Shown: positions 24,777 to 34,054 of the stretch, one piece after another
Layout: each line of letters begins with the position of its first letter
How positions within the stretch are numbered: the first letter of the stretch is position 1
Assembly: GCA_902789175.1 (NCBI GenBank)
Contig: CADANF010000022.1
Location: 1,028 to 37,346 of the forward strand
Length of the DNA: 36,319 nt
Direction of reading: 5' to 3'
Source of the DNA: an uncultured Lachnospiraceae bacterium
GTDB taxonomy: Bacteria; Bacillota; Clostridia; Lachnospirales; Lachnospiraceae
Position numbers and translations under genes: made by a program
Notes under the pieces: generated by a model
Seen by the model: only the letters and a program-made list of their open reading frames with translations
The model's database searches: none
Told to the model about the DNA's origin: nothing

Positions 24777-26706
24777 TAAGCACGCCTTTTAGTTCGACTA
24801 TGTCGCGTGCTTTCTCCTCAAGATTTTCTATATCAGGTATCTGTCCTTCAACATTATCAACGAGCCAGTCCATCTTTATGATATTCTCAATATCTACACG
24901 ATTTTGTGCCTGGTTTACCACGTTGCCGTTCTGATCCTTTATTTCACCTTCAAATGGAGCGAACTCTCCCTTGATTATCATATTCTTAAGGAATTCCACA
25001 AGCCTCACTGTTTCCTGTGGCGCCTTATTAGAAATAATGATATCCGTTACACCGGCTGACATTCCCCACCAGTAATTGATGGCTCTTTCGCCACCACCCG
25101 AAGAATTCCAGCTGCCACTTGTTATGAGCTTTACAATTTTTTCGTAAAGCACACCCCAGTTAATGACCGGCATGGCAATATTTATAGGTTCATCCTCCAT
25201 TATCCTGTACATACCAAATCTTCTTGAAGCATGTTTTGGCGTGATCATATCCTGATCCGATACATAGTCAATTCCCTGCTCAAAGAAATCATGATATATA
25301 GAATTTCTGCTGGCTCCCTTTTCGGTAGTCCATCTCAGATAAACTCTCAATGTAGGATTTACCATCTTTGCTCCCAAAGCAAAAGCATTGATATTGGCTG
25401 TCACACCATAGATAGGGTAGTCTGCTATATAACCTAATTTTCCAGTTGTTGTAAGAGCCCCAGCTATGATTCCTGAAAGGAATTTAGTCTCATAAAGACG
25501 GGCATAGTAAGTTCTTATATATCTGTGGGAAGTATTCAGCGAACAGTTAAGTATCTTAACATTAGGATACTTAACCGCCATCTTAAAGCTGGCTTCTACA
25601 TGTTTTGAAGTAGTAACAAAGATCACTTCAACCTTTTCTTTATTGATAAGATCTTCCATAGCTTTCATGGCATTCTCTTCCGTATCAGCTGTTGTGATCT
25701 TTATCGTACTTATATTATCGCCAAATGTTTCTTTAAGATGAGTTCTTCCCAATTCATGTCCATAGAGCCAGTCAGATGTAGCCGGATCTCTATCATAGAT
25801 AAATGCTACCCTGAGAGGATTAGACGCTGAAGGCTGGCTTGAGAAAATATTAGAAATGATGGAAGCCTTCCTTTCCTCTGGAGGATCCAGCGAAACCTCA
25901 ACTTCAGAATTCTTATTCATCATAACGAATTCTTCCCACATTTCTGAGATATATCTCTTCATCTCATCTTTTGTCATGGAGATTACATTTCCGTATTCTT
26001 TCGCTTCAATAAAAGCAAGAAGTGCATCTCCGGTAGTAATATTCTCCAGTTTTTTTCCGCCTTTTTCTTCAAAAGCCTTGGAAAAATTATAATAAGCTGA
26101 TGTAAGATTAAGTATTGAATCATCATCCCACTTTGGTCCTTCCGGATCAAATTCTTTACCAGCTTCCTGAACTAATTTCTTGAAATTTCCTTCCTTTGAG
26201 AACCATATAATATTGATACCTGTCATCTTATTAAAATCCATAAATTCATAATAGATGCGGTTTTCAAGATCATCTGTTCTTGCAGGTAGTTTTCGTATGA
26301 CAATAGCAGGGACTGACGCTGCGTCAAAGAATTTAAGAACACTGACACGCTTATTTCCCTCTATTACGTAATAATAATTCATATATTCATAAACCTTTAT
26401 AGGATCATGAATACCTTCCTCCATATGGGCATCACTAAGGAGATTCCATTTAACACCAAATTCGGAATTGATTCCAAGTATCGGCATGAAATTATTAGCA
26501 AATGCCGTTGTTCTCCCCTGAGTGCTTGTACCCACCACACGGGAAAGAGGAATATTAACAAGGCCAAGATTTACTTCGCCTCTTATATCTACCTGAGAGA
26601 GTATCTCATCAAGTACAGGAAGATATGGGCTCTTACCTTTTTGAACAGCCTGTCTGAAGGCCTTGTCACCCATTTTCTTCGCTTTCTCATATTCTAAATA
26701 TCCCAT
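24745..26706 (-). CDS. Cytoplasmic fusion: ParB-like N-terminal domain and BMP-family solute-binding domain
   Basis: A 653-residue protein without a signal peptide or lipobox. Residues about 45-140 resemble a ParB/sulfiredoxin domain: HDPIKVYEYMNYYYVIEGNK then RVSVLKFFDAASVPAIVI, analogous to the ParB motif 'PI.V....Y.iv.GeRR..A'. A charged helical segment (about 150-285) follows. Residues about 297-610 match the BMP/Med basic membrane protein family (PBP1), normally an extracellular nucleoside-binding lipoprotein: NPLRVAFIYDRDPATSDWLY, then GIIAGALTTTGKLGYIADYP. Here the binding domain would be inside the cell, so a ligand-sensing role is more likely than transport. It is followed by an overlapping phosphoesterase and preceded by malic enzyme at 20 bases. 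Confidence 0.75.
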   Translation of the reverse strand: MGYLEYEKAKKMGDKAFRQAVQKGKSPYLPVLDEILSQVDIRGEVNLGLVNIPLSRVVGTSTQGRTTAFANNFMPILGINSEFGVKWNLLSDAHMEEGIHDPIKVYEYMNYYYVIEGNKRVSVLKFFDAASVPAIVIRKLPARTDDLENRIYYEFMDFNKMTGINIIWFSKEGNFKKLVQEAGKEFDPEGPKWDDDSILNLTSAYYNFSKAFEEKGGKKLENITTGDALLAFIEAKEYGNVISMTKDEMKRYISEMWEEFVMMNKNSEVEVSLDPPEERKASIISNIFSSQPSASNPLRVAFIYDRDPATSDWLYGHELGRTHLKETFGDNISTIKITTADTEENAMKAMEDLINKEKVEVIFVTTSKHVEASFKMAVKYPNVKILNCSLNTSHRYIRTYYARLYETKFLSGIIAGALTTTGKLGYIADYPIYGVTANINAFALGAKMVNPTLRVYLRWTTEKGASRNSIYHDFFEQGIDYVSDQDMITPKHASRRFGMYRIMEDEPINIAMPVINWGVLYEKIVKLITSGSWNSSGGGERAINYWWGMSAGVTDIIISNKAPQETVRLVEFLKNMIIKGEFAPFEGEIKDQNGNVVNQAQNRVDIENIIKMDWLVDNVEGQIPDIENLEEKARDIVELKGVLNDDDEDISIS

Positions 26707-26726
26707 TTAAAATATCACTCCGTTAA

Positions 26727-27896
26727 TCATTTTGCTACACCACTGTTATAAGCTTCATCCGCCACAGCCTTCGCTACGGCTTTTGCAACTTCCGGATTAA
26801 ATGCATCTGGAATAATATAATCTTCTCTTAACTCTTCATCCTTAACTATAGAAGCGATAGCTTTTGCAGCTGCCACCTTCATAGGCTCTGTTATCTGTCT
26901 TGCCTTTGAATCAAGAGCACCTCTGAATATTCCAGGGAAAACAAGCACGTTATTGATCTGATTTGGATAATCAGATCTTCCTGATGCAATAACTCTTGCT
27001 CCCCCCTTCTTAGATTCCTCAGGCATGATCTCAGGCACAGGATTTGCCATTGAAAATACGATGGCATCACTCGCCATTGTACTTACCATTTCTGCAGTTA
27101 CTATTCCAGGTGCAGAAACACCTACGAAGATATCCTTGCCCTTCATTATCTCGGCAAGATTTCCTCTTTCTTTATTTTTATTTGTGATCTCTGCCATTTC
27201 CTTCTGAGCTGTATTCATCCACTCTTCGCCCGGGCAGAGAGCTCCGTTCTTATCAACAAGCACAACATTTCCAATGCCAAATTTAAGCATAAGTTTACAG
27301 ATAGAGATGCCGGCTGAACCAGCTCCACTTATAACTGCAGTTGCATTCTCAAATGTTCTGTTAGTAAGACGAAGGGCATTGATAAGGCCTGCACAGACAA
27401 CTATAGCTGTACCATGCTGATCATCATGAAATACCGGAATATCAAGTTCTTCCTTAAGTCTTCTCTCCACCTCGAAGCATCTTGGGGCAGAAATATCTTC
27501 AAGATTTATTCCTCCAAAGGATGGAGCGATCCTCTTTACTGTCTCAACAATCTCATCTACATCCTTTGTATCAAGGCAGATAGGAAATGCATCTACTCCC
27601 GCAAATCTCTTAAAAAGAACTGACTTTCCTTCCATAACAGGAATAGCTGCAAGAGGTCCGATATCTCCAAGACCAAGTACCGCAGTTCCATCAGATACAA
27701 CTGCTACTGTGTTAGCTTTACATGTATATTTATAAACATCAGATGGATCAGCAGCAATCTTTCTACAAGGTTCTGCTACGCCTGGTGTATAAGCTGTTGA
27801 AAGATCATCTCTTGTCTCAATACGCACCTTTGAATTAACTTCAAGTTTACCTTTGTTTTCTTCATGCATCTTAAGACTTGCTTCATTAAAATCCAT
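26727..27896 (-). CDS. NAD(P)-dependent malic enzyme
   Basis: A 389-residue short-form malic enzyme, decarboxylating malate to pyruvate with NAD(P) reduction. Substrate and catalytic stretches TAYTPGVAEPCRKIA and VFHDDQHGTAIVV are present, followed by the Rossmann motif AVISGAGSAGISICKLMLKF. The frame also opens at an ATG at 27911, but that codon overlaps the GGAGG site; the ATG at 27896, eight bases after it, is the likely start (MDFNEASLKM). Upstream, TATAAT at 27951-27946 is a possible -10, without a clear -35. It leads the malic enzyme, BMP fusion, phosphoesterase group. Confidence 0.92.
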   Translation of the reverse strand: MDFNEASLKMHEENKGKLEVNSKVRIETRDDLSTAYTPGVAEPCRKIAADPSDVYKYTCKANTVAVVSDGTAVLGLGDIGPLAAIPVMEGKSVLFKRFAGVDAFPICLDTKDVDEIVETVKRIAPSFGGINLEDISAPRCFEVERRLKEELDIPVFHDDQHGTAIVVCAGLINALRLTNRTFENATAVISGAGSAGISICKLMLKFGIGNVVLVDKNGALCPGEEWMNTAQKEMAEITNKNKERGNLAEIMKGKDIFVGVSAPGIVTAEMVSTMASDAIVFSMANPVPEIMPEESKKGGARVIASGRSDYPNQINNVLVFPGIFRGALDSKARQITEPMKVAAAKAIASIVKDEELREDYIIPDAFNPEVAKAVAKAVADEAYNSGVAK

Positions 27897-27918
27897 CTTT
27901 AATTCCTCCATGTCACTC

Positions 27919-27942
27919 GTTAGTATTAGTTAGTAGTTAGTA
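27919..27942. repeat. Three TACTAAC direct repeats in the malic enzyme leader
   Basis: On the minus strand TACTAAC occurs at 27942-27936, 27935-27929 and 27925-27919, between the putative -10 (27951-27946) and the ribosome-binding site. Repeats there could bind a regulator or RNA-binding protein, but may be chance in AT-rich sequence. Confidence 0.4.
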
Positions 27943-28014
27943 TTTATTATATATATCATTATGGCACTTTACCGAGACAAAGTGTTTTCAACAATAATAA
28001 GACCATTTACAGTA

Positions 28015-28884
28015 CTATGTCAAATCAAAAAGGGTAAGCTGTACGCCTTCTGTTCGATTTTCATACTTTCTTGCATAATCCTGTATATCCTTACTTCCAA
28101 AAAGTATGCCATTTTCTCTGCAGAAATCCACATAAAAACGGCCCATTTCCCCACTCTTATCAACTAAGAAGCTGTCCTTAAGTCCTTCTTCTTCATAGAG
28201 GAAATAAGTATCTTTATCCCTTTTTTTAAGTTCCTGATAAAAATATTCCTTCATCCCACTCTGAAGTACCGTCTTAAAGTCATGGGTATCGATTGCTTTA
28301 ACCCTGTACTCTTTCCCTAATTCAAGGATTTTTTCCAAAGATGAAACATCTGCATTAATATGAGGAAGCATCGGAAATATATCCAGTATCACATCCACTC
28401 CAGTGTCCTTAAAGCCCTCTAAGATCTTAAGAACATCCTGAATATCTTTTTCTTCCCCTTCTATAATGGAATATTTCTTTTCATCCAAAGTAGGAAGTAT
28501 CACTCTTATCACGCATTTTGTATGACTGGCAATATCTATCAGTATATCTCTATCCCTTAATATCAGTGATTCCCTTGTAGTGATATCTATGCCAAAATCA
28601 AATCTTGCTATTGCCTTAAGGCACTCTCTCATGATCTGATACTCTTCCTCAAGAGCATTATAGGGATCCGAAAGTCCCGTATAGATAACACCTCTATTAC
28701 GTTTCTTCCTTAGTTCCTGAGAGATAAGGGCAGGCGCATCCATCTTGATCCCCATCTCCTCAGGATTCTCAATCCGCGCTCCCTTGGCACGCACCCTTGA
28801 TACTATGCAACCATCCGTGGCACCCCTATATATATTAATACCATTTTGCGCGGTAATAATTGATTTCGCCGAAATCTGATACAT
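28015..28884 (-). CDS. Spore photoproduct lyase-like (COG1533) radical SAM homologue lacking two cluster cysteines
   Basis: 289 residues aligned end to end with SPL-type radical SAM proteins: SIITAQNGINIYRG at the start, a CYAR-region equivalent, TGLSDPYNALEEEYQIMREC, and the closing VQLTLFDLT. In the family the cluster motif is 'YRGC(x3)C(x2)C'; here residues 20-30 read RGATDGCIVSR, so the first Cys is Ala22 and the third Ser29, and only Cys26 remains. It therefore cannot hold the usual [4Fe-4S] cluster. The frame is intact, which argues against simple decay. It starts 17 bases after the SMC-like ATPase gene and is the last gene of that operon, in the place where Wadjet systems carry JetD. 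The partner role is inference. Confidence 0.8.
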   Translation of the reverse strand: MYQISAKSIITAQNGINIYRGATDGCIVSRVRAKGARIENPEEMGIKMDAPALISQELRKKRNRGVIYTGLSDPYNALEEEYQIMRECLKAIARFDFGIDITTRESLILRDRDILIDIASHTKCVIRVILPTLDEKKYSIIEGEEKDIQDVLKILEGFKDTGVDVILDIFPMLPHINADVSSLEKILELGKEYRVKAIDTHDFKTVLQSGMKEYFYQELKKRDKDTYFLYEEEGLKDSFLVDKSGEMGRFYVDFCRENGILFGSKDIQDYARKYENRTEGVQLTLFDLT

Positions 28885-28901
28885 TTTAACCTCTTATCAT
28901 A

Positions 28902-31900
28902 TTAAATAAAGTCAAATGTTGCCTGTTCATAATCAAGTTCGTTATATTCAAGCTCTTCGCCATTGGTATGGCTGTCATATCTGACAACAACTGTTACCTG
29001 TTTACCTGATGCCATCTGCTGTCCTAAAACATAATTAACATCAAACTTTCCTGTTATCTCAGGTGTCGCACCACGAGAAGGAACAATAAGCTGTACATGG
29101 TTTGTTCTAAGAAGTGCAAATATAGGCTCCCATATATAAATATCCTTAGCGGCACCGAAAGGATTATCTATAAATATAGTCTTTGTCCTCTTTTCAGGAT
29201 CTGATATAGCATACATACCTGAAATGTAATTAATGACTGAAACTAAGAACTGTATATAGATACCCTGAGACTGTCCGGTAGAACCTACCGCCTCTTCATA
29301 TTTAAGATAACGGCTCTGTTCTTTGATCCTTTCTCTCTTATAAAGCTGAAGCTTTATCTTATTCATATCAGTTACAATTACAGAGAACATCCTCTTTATG
29401 GCAAGTTCTGACTGAAGGAATTTAATACGTTCTGCATCATTTTCCTTCTTATCCGCCGTCTCAACGATCTTATCGATATAATCCGCCATTCTTTCTCTTA
29501 TAAACTCATCTTTAATATAAGGAATAGAAAGCTTTATCATCTGGATAGATTCATTTCCGATAACGATCTGAGATAATTTTGGCAGCTTATCAAGTTCCGT
29601 CCTTACATCAAGACATCTCTCAATACACTGATCCACGAAATTATTCTTAAGTCTCTCCATATCCAAAAGACTGCTGTCAACTCTCTCCTTCTCAAGTCTG
29701 ATAAGATCCTTCATAGAATCCAGATTATTAAGAAGATCAGTTGCCTCAGCATAGGTTTTCGGCATTTCTATATCATCTCTTATGGATGCAGCCAGCTGGA
29801 ATGCTCCCAGCATACTAAGGCTTTCAGTAACCTGCCCTTTAGTTTTTAACATCTGACTTCCGGCTCTCTCTATGGACTTTTCTATCCTGTCATAAGAAAG
29901 GAGCAGTTCTTCAAAATGATCCCTTAAGCTTTCTCTATCCCCTTCTATAACCACAGCATAGCTTGTATCGATATTGTTTCTCTCAACGATCCTCTTAACA
30001 TCCCTATAAAGATCCGCCATGATATCCTGCTGCTTCTTATAATTGTCTAATTTCTCCTCAGCATCTTTCGCCGCAGCCCTGGCTTTCTTTAATTCTTCTT
30101 CTTCGCTCTTTATCGCTGTGTCATATTCATCATAAGAAAGATCAATAAATTTAAACTCTCCATAAGCCGCATTGATGTTCTGGATGGCATAGTCAATGGA
30201 GCCCGAAAGCTTCATTGCATCATCCTTCTTCTTTGAAAGCTCTAAGGAATTATCTTCACTCTGCTTTTTTATCTTGTCAATTTCAAGCTTTAACTGACTA
30301 AGCTCATCTTCTTCAGTCTTTACAAATGTTCCCTTACTGTAATCCTCCATAAGAGCCTCAAGACTGACACCGGTCTCTTTGATGCGTGCCTCCTGCCTTC
30401 TGATACTGCTTTCAAGAGTATCGAGAAGCATGGCATTTTTCTCCTCATCAACAGCCTGCTGATCATAGTCATTTATATAACTCTTAAAGATATAGATAAG
30501 TTCTTCTTTTCCCCTATTATCCTCATGATAATTCTTTTGTTGATAATAAGGCTGATAATGGCTATTCCAGTCATCCTCTTTAGCCTTTAATTCCTCTTTT
30601 CTTTCTCTCAGAGCTGTACCAAGTTCCTCTTTTTTATTTAATTCATCATCAAATCTATCCTGGATCAGAGTACTCTCTTTAACAAATCTGGCTCTGCCAG
30701 TTTCTGCCTTATCTAAAGCTTCCATCTTTTCATCATATGAATTTTCTAAGATAAGTACCTTTTCTAAGATCTCTATATCAGATGCAAGGCATTTAATCCT
30801 TTCTTCATCCTTTGAAACAGCTTCTTCTATCTCTTTTCCCTTAACTTTAAGATTCTCTATATTTCTTTCTATCTTTTCTATTCCAGAGATGATCTTTTCA
30901 ATTTCTGCCTCTACTTCTTTAAGATTCTTAGCCGCACTGACATTTTCCTTAGATCCTGTACGAAGTACAAAAAGGAGGTCTTCTCTTTCAGTCTTTAGAG
31001 CATCGGAAAGAAAAAGCCTTTCATTGCAAAGATTATCGATCTCATTCTTTACATTCTCTAAATACTTATCCTTTGCTTTATCATCAAGAAAATGATCCCC
31101 CGGAGTTTTTACAACCAGAGCTGCATCGGTCAGATCAAGAGCCTTACTTCCTAATTTTTCCTTATCATATATAATGACTGCACTTTCATTTACAGCCATC
31201 TCCATAAGTCCCGGATCAAGCACAAGATCCGCAAAATTATCTGCAATAACTGAATATGGAAGTTCTGGATTCTTTAATAGCAGTTCCTCTCTTCTCTCAG
31301 CCGAAAGCGCCGCAAGATAATCTGTTCCAAACATTGCAGTGCTTCCATGTCTTGTAGTGATATAATCTATCACTCTCTCCACATCACTGCTCATCTTTAT
31401 TATCCTGCCCTGCCTTATCTCTTCGGCTCTCTTCTTATTCTTTCTTAATTCTCTTTCAATATCCGCTATTCTGATTATATCCTTCTCAGTCTTTTCTCTG
31501 ATAAGATCTGAAAGAATGTACATATCCGTTCCTTCTGGATCATGGGATGCATAGATATTTCTGATCTGCTTTAATTTACCCTCGTTGCTTCGATATATCT
31601 CATCACGTTCTTTATAAACATTCGCTTCACGCTGCAGATTAAATAACTTATCATTTTCAGCAGCAACACTTCCCTTGGCAAGATCTATCTCTTTATTTAT
31701 CTGTTGTAGTGAAAGCATCTTATTATTTACAGAAGAACATAAACTATCCTTTTTTAAAGTTTTAGCCGCAATTATATTTTCTGTTTTATCAAATGCTACT
31801 TCACTTAAACCTTCCCTTAAAGATCTGATATCTTCCTTGATACGCTCTGTTTCTTCTTTAAGGTAAATGATATTACTATCCGCAACTGCAGCACCAACTC

Positions 31901-33305
31901 TTGCCTCTTCAAGAACCTTACTGTCTTTTTCTATAATGCTGCATATTTCATCATAATTTTCTGAAAGGACCTTGATCTTATCTATCAGATCCTCTTCTTC
32001 TTTTTTAAATATCTTATAAAGAGCCCCAACAACCATAAGGAGTTCCTCTTCATTTTCAATATGTTCAGCCTTAGTTTGAGCCATAACCTTTTCATACTTG
32101 GCTTTATCATTTAAAAGATCCAGGAAATAAATAGCCGCCTTCTTCTCCTTAAGGTTTCTGTCTTTCTTTTCCATAAGGTCTTTCAGCCTTATAGCTTCAG
32201 ACTGTAATTCATCCAGTTCCTTTACTATCATCTCATATTTCTTTTTATCTCTGGATGTCCTTAAATTCTCTAAAGAAGCTCTCTTTTCAGTAAGACATTC
32301 ATGGGTCTTTTCTTTATTCTTCTTTAATGAAAGAAGATATTCTTCGGAATTCTTTCTTTCCTCCTCACCTGTAACATAGATATCTCCAAGCTTTTTAGAT
32401 ATCTCTTCCTCTTCTTTATAAAGATCATTAAAGGAAATGATCCTGTCATAGAGAAGGGATATAAGTTCAGTCTCATGATCAAAAACCGCAATATCTTTCT
32501 TCTTCTCAGCCAGATTCTTAAGCTGATCTTTAATAGACATAAGAAGATCTGCCGCAGAGTCACGACTTCCCTCTTCTTTATTTGTCTTTACCCTGTATGC
32601 TTTCTCAATTATCTCCTCAATAAGAAGATCCTCTATCACCTTACGGGTTGTCTTATAATTACTTTCAAAATATGTTCTTACGTGTCCTTCAGTCTTATTG
32701 ATACCTCTGATTATCTCCCACTGGCTTTCATGAAGCCCATAATTACTGATAAACCTCTGATATTCCCCTTTTCTGTCAAACACAAAGACCCTGATATTAT
32801 TATCTTTCCTTGAAAGATCCTGAAGATAGTTTTTTAAAGTCTGATAGGAAATCCTCTCCTTATCCTTGATAAGTGGAAGATTAACAATATCATTTCTGTT
32901 ATATTCCCTATAAAAAATGCAATAGTTAAAATAATCTATCGATGCTACATCTGACTTCTCAGCCTCCTGATCCCTGTCTCTTGATTTTCTCGCGCAGAAA
33001 CCGGTAGTCATATATTTATAACCATCTTCTATATCCGGTTCATCCACCTTCCATTCAATAAGTGAATGGATAGTGGTATTACCGCAATTTTCTCTAAACA
33101 ACTTCTCTATAGGCTGCTTTTCATCCAGTGTGGAATTAGGGATCACGCACTGCATAAGAAGAAGCATGAGTACAGACTTACCACCGCCATTGGCCAGATC
33201 ATAGAGAGTATCCCTTCCATAAAGACGCATGGTAAAGTCATCATACATCTGTGTGCCGAAGTTGTATTTAACATTATTTACTCTTATTCTGTTAATACTA
33301 GGCAT
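28902..33305 (-). CDS. Large SMC-like ATPase (MukB/MksB/JetC-like)
   Basis: 1467 residues in the SMC layout: N-terminal nucleotide-binding part, very long Lys/Glu-rich coiled coils, C-terminal part. Walker A is LANGGGKS (about 37-44; the first glycine is Leu). Near the end come the signature-like GSTGQSQGIYIQF (about 1341) and Walker B TKTIFIDNPFGAAKD (about 1375), in which the residue after the Asp is Asn where SMC ATPases carry the catalytic Glu. I start at 33305: GGGAGG lies eight bases upstream and the start overlaps the JetB-like gene by eight bases. MksB/JetC complexes compact or extrude DNA loops, and Wadjet uses this to recognise plasmids. The upstream and downstream genes suggest such a complex. 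No function is proven for this family. Confidence 0.8.
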   Translation of the reverse strand: MPSINRIRVNNVKYNFGTQMYDDFTMRLYGRDTLYDLANGGGKSVLMLLLMQCVIPNSTLDEKQPIEKLFRENCGNTTIHSLIEWKVDEPDIEDGYKYMTTGFCARKSRDRDQEAEKSDVASIDYFNYCIFYREYNRNDIVNLPLIKDKERISYQTLKNYLQDLSRKDNNIRVFVFDRKGEYQRFISNYGLHESQWEIIRGINKTEGHVRTYFESNYKTTRKVIEDLLIEEIIEKAYRVKTNKEEGSRDSAADLLMSIKDQLKNLAEKKKDIAVFDHETELISLLYDRIISFNDLYKEEEEISKKLGDIYVTGEEERKNSEEYLLSLKKNKEKTHECLTEKRASLENLRTSRDKKKYEMIVKELDELQSEAIRLKDLMEKKDRNLKEKKAAIYFLDLLNDKAKYEKVMAQTKAEHIENEEELLMVVGALYKIFKKEEEDLIDKIKVLSENYDEICSIIEKDSKVLEEARVGAAVADSNIIYLKEETERIKEDIRSLREGLSEVAFDKTENIIAAKTLKKDSLCSSVNNKMLSLQQINKEIDLAKGSVAAENDKLFNLQREANVYKERDEIYRSNEGKLKQIRNIYASHDPEGTDMYILSDLIREKTEKDIIRIADIERELRKNKKRAEEIRQGRIIKMSSDVERVIDYITTRHGSTAMFGTDYLAALSAERREELLLKNPELPYSVIADNFADLVLDPGLMEMAVNESAVIIYDKEKLGSKALDLTDAALVVKTPGDHFLDDKAKDKYLENVKNEIDNLCNERLFLSDALKTEREDLLFVLRTGSKENVSAAKNLKEVEAEIEKIISGIEKIERNIENLKVKGKEIEEAVSKDEERIKCLASDIEILEKVLILENSYDEKMEALDKAETGRARFVKESTLIQDRFDDELNKKEELGTALRERKEELKAKEDDWNSHYQPYYQQKNYHEDNRGKEELIYIFKSYINDYDQQAVDEEKNAMLLDTLESSIRRQEARIKETGVSLEALMEDYSKGTFVKTEEDELSQLKLEIDKIKKQSEDNSLELSKKKDDAMKLSGSIDYAIQNINAAYGEFKFIDLSYDEYDTAIKSEEEELKKARAAAKDAEEKLDNYKKQQDIMADLYRDVKRIVERNNIDTSYAVVIEGDRESLRDHFEELLLSYDRIEKSIERAGSQMLKTKGQVTESLSMLGAFQLAASIRDDIEMPKTYAEATDLLNNLDSMKDLIRLEKERVDSSLLDMERLKNNFVDQCIERCLDVRTELDKLPKLSQIVIGNESIQMIKLSIPYIKDEFIRERMADYIDKIVETADKKENDAERIKFLQSELAIKRMFSVIVTDMNKIKLQLYKRERIKEQSRYLKYEEAVGSTGQSQGIYIQFLVSVINYISGMYAISDPEKRTKTIFIDNPFGAAKDIYIWEPIFALLRTNHVQLIVPSRGATPEITGKFDVNYVLGQQMASGKQVTVVVRYDSHTNGEELEYNELDYEQATFDFI

Positions 33306-34014
33306 TATCGGTTCCTCCCAAAATGGTAAATATCTTACCCTTATATTCTTCAAAATAATTCTCAGCTATGGCTCTGAATCTGTCCGTTGGATAAAATCTC
33401 TCTTCAACAACATTAAATAATTTCTGTTCCTGAAGGAAATTAAAGCTAAGCTTTACAAATCCAAGTTTAGAACCACGTGAAGCTTTATTTCTGTCTTTAT
33501 CTTCACTGGTAGCTGTAGGAAGTTCATGCCAGAGAAGGCATACATTTCTAAAAGTTTCTTTAGAAGCTTCTAAATCCTTCTCAAATATCTCATCTTCCTT
33601 CGCGATCCTCGTTGCCGCTTCCGTAACAAGAGCTATCATTTCATCAAGTTTAATATACTCTTTGATCTGATATGTACTTGAATCCGTATAGAAATAAAGC
33701 AGCGCCTGATACACGATTAAATAAAAAAGGAAAAGCTCTCTATTAACCTTAAAACCCATAGCCCTTTTTAGATCATCATTTGTATATCCAAATACTTTAT
33801 TTCCGTCTCCTGCTGAGATAAATATCGAATCATTATATTCATAAAGATTCAGATTAAGACTTTTTAACAGCCTTACAGTGATATCATACACCTCTGAATC
33901 AGAATAAAAATCATTATAAAGTTCTCTTGTTTCTTTATTTTGTTTTGACACATTTTTTCCTGTGATCAACACACTATATATAGCTAACGCTTTTTCAAGA
34001 CTCTTTTCTTCCAT
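33298..34014 (-). CDS. JetB/MksE-like accessory subunit of the SMC complex
   Basis: 238 residues, mostly helical, without membrane segments. MksE/JetB proteins (KITE type, about 200-250 residues) bind the kleisin and consist of winged helices; residues about 165-238 (LSFNFLQEQKLFNVVEERFY, then PTDRFRAIAENYFEEY) look like such a winged helix. Assignment rests on size, predicted fold and position between the kleisin-like and ATPase genes rather than on a clear motif. Lachnospiraceae proteins of this kind carry a DUF number that I recall as DUF6063. The gene overlaps the ATPase start by eight bases and follows the kleisin-like gene by 40. Confidence 0.6.
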   Translation of the reverse strand: MEEKSLEKALAIYSVLITGKNVSKQNKETRELYNDFYSDSEVYDITVRLLKSLNLNLYEYNDSIFISAGDGNKVFGYTNDDLKRAMGFKVNRELFLFYLIVYQALLYFYTDSSTYQIKEYIKLDEMIALVTEAATRIAKEDEIFEKDLEASKETFRNVCLLWHELPTATSEDKDRNKASRGSKLGFVKLSFNFLQEQKLFNVVEERFYPTDRFRAIAENYFEEYKGKIFTILGGTDNA

Positions 34015-34054
34015 CTTATTTCCCTATCCACTATAGAATGATCATCTTATCTTT

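Noticed and set aside
28015-28884. Sequencing frameshift as the cause of the missing cysteines
   Set aside because: Residues on both sides align in the same frame with the SPL family and the codons are simple substitutions (GCC and TCA in place of Cys codons), so an indel does not explain it.
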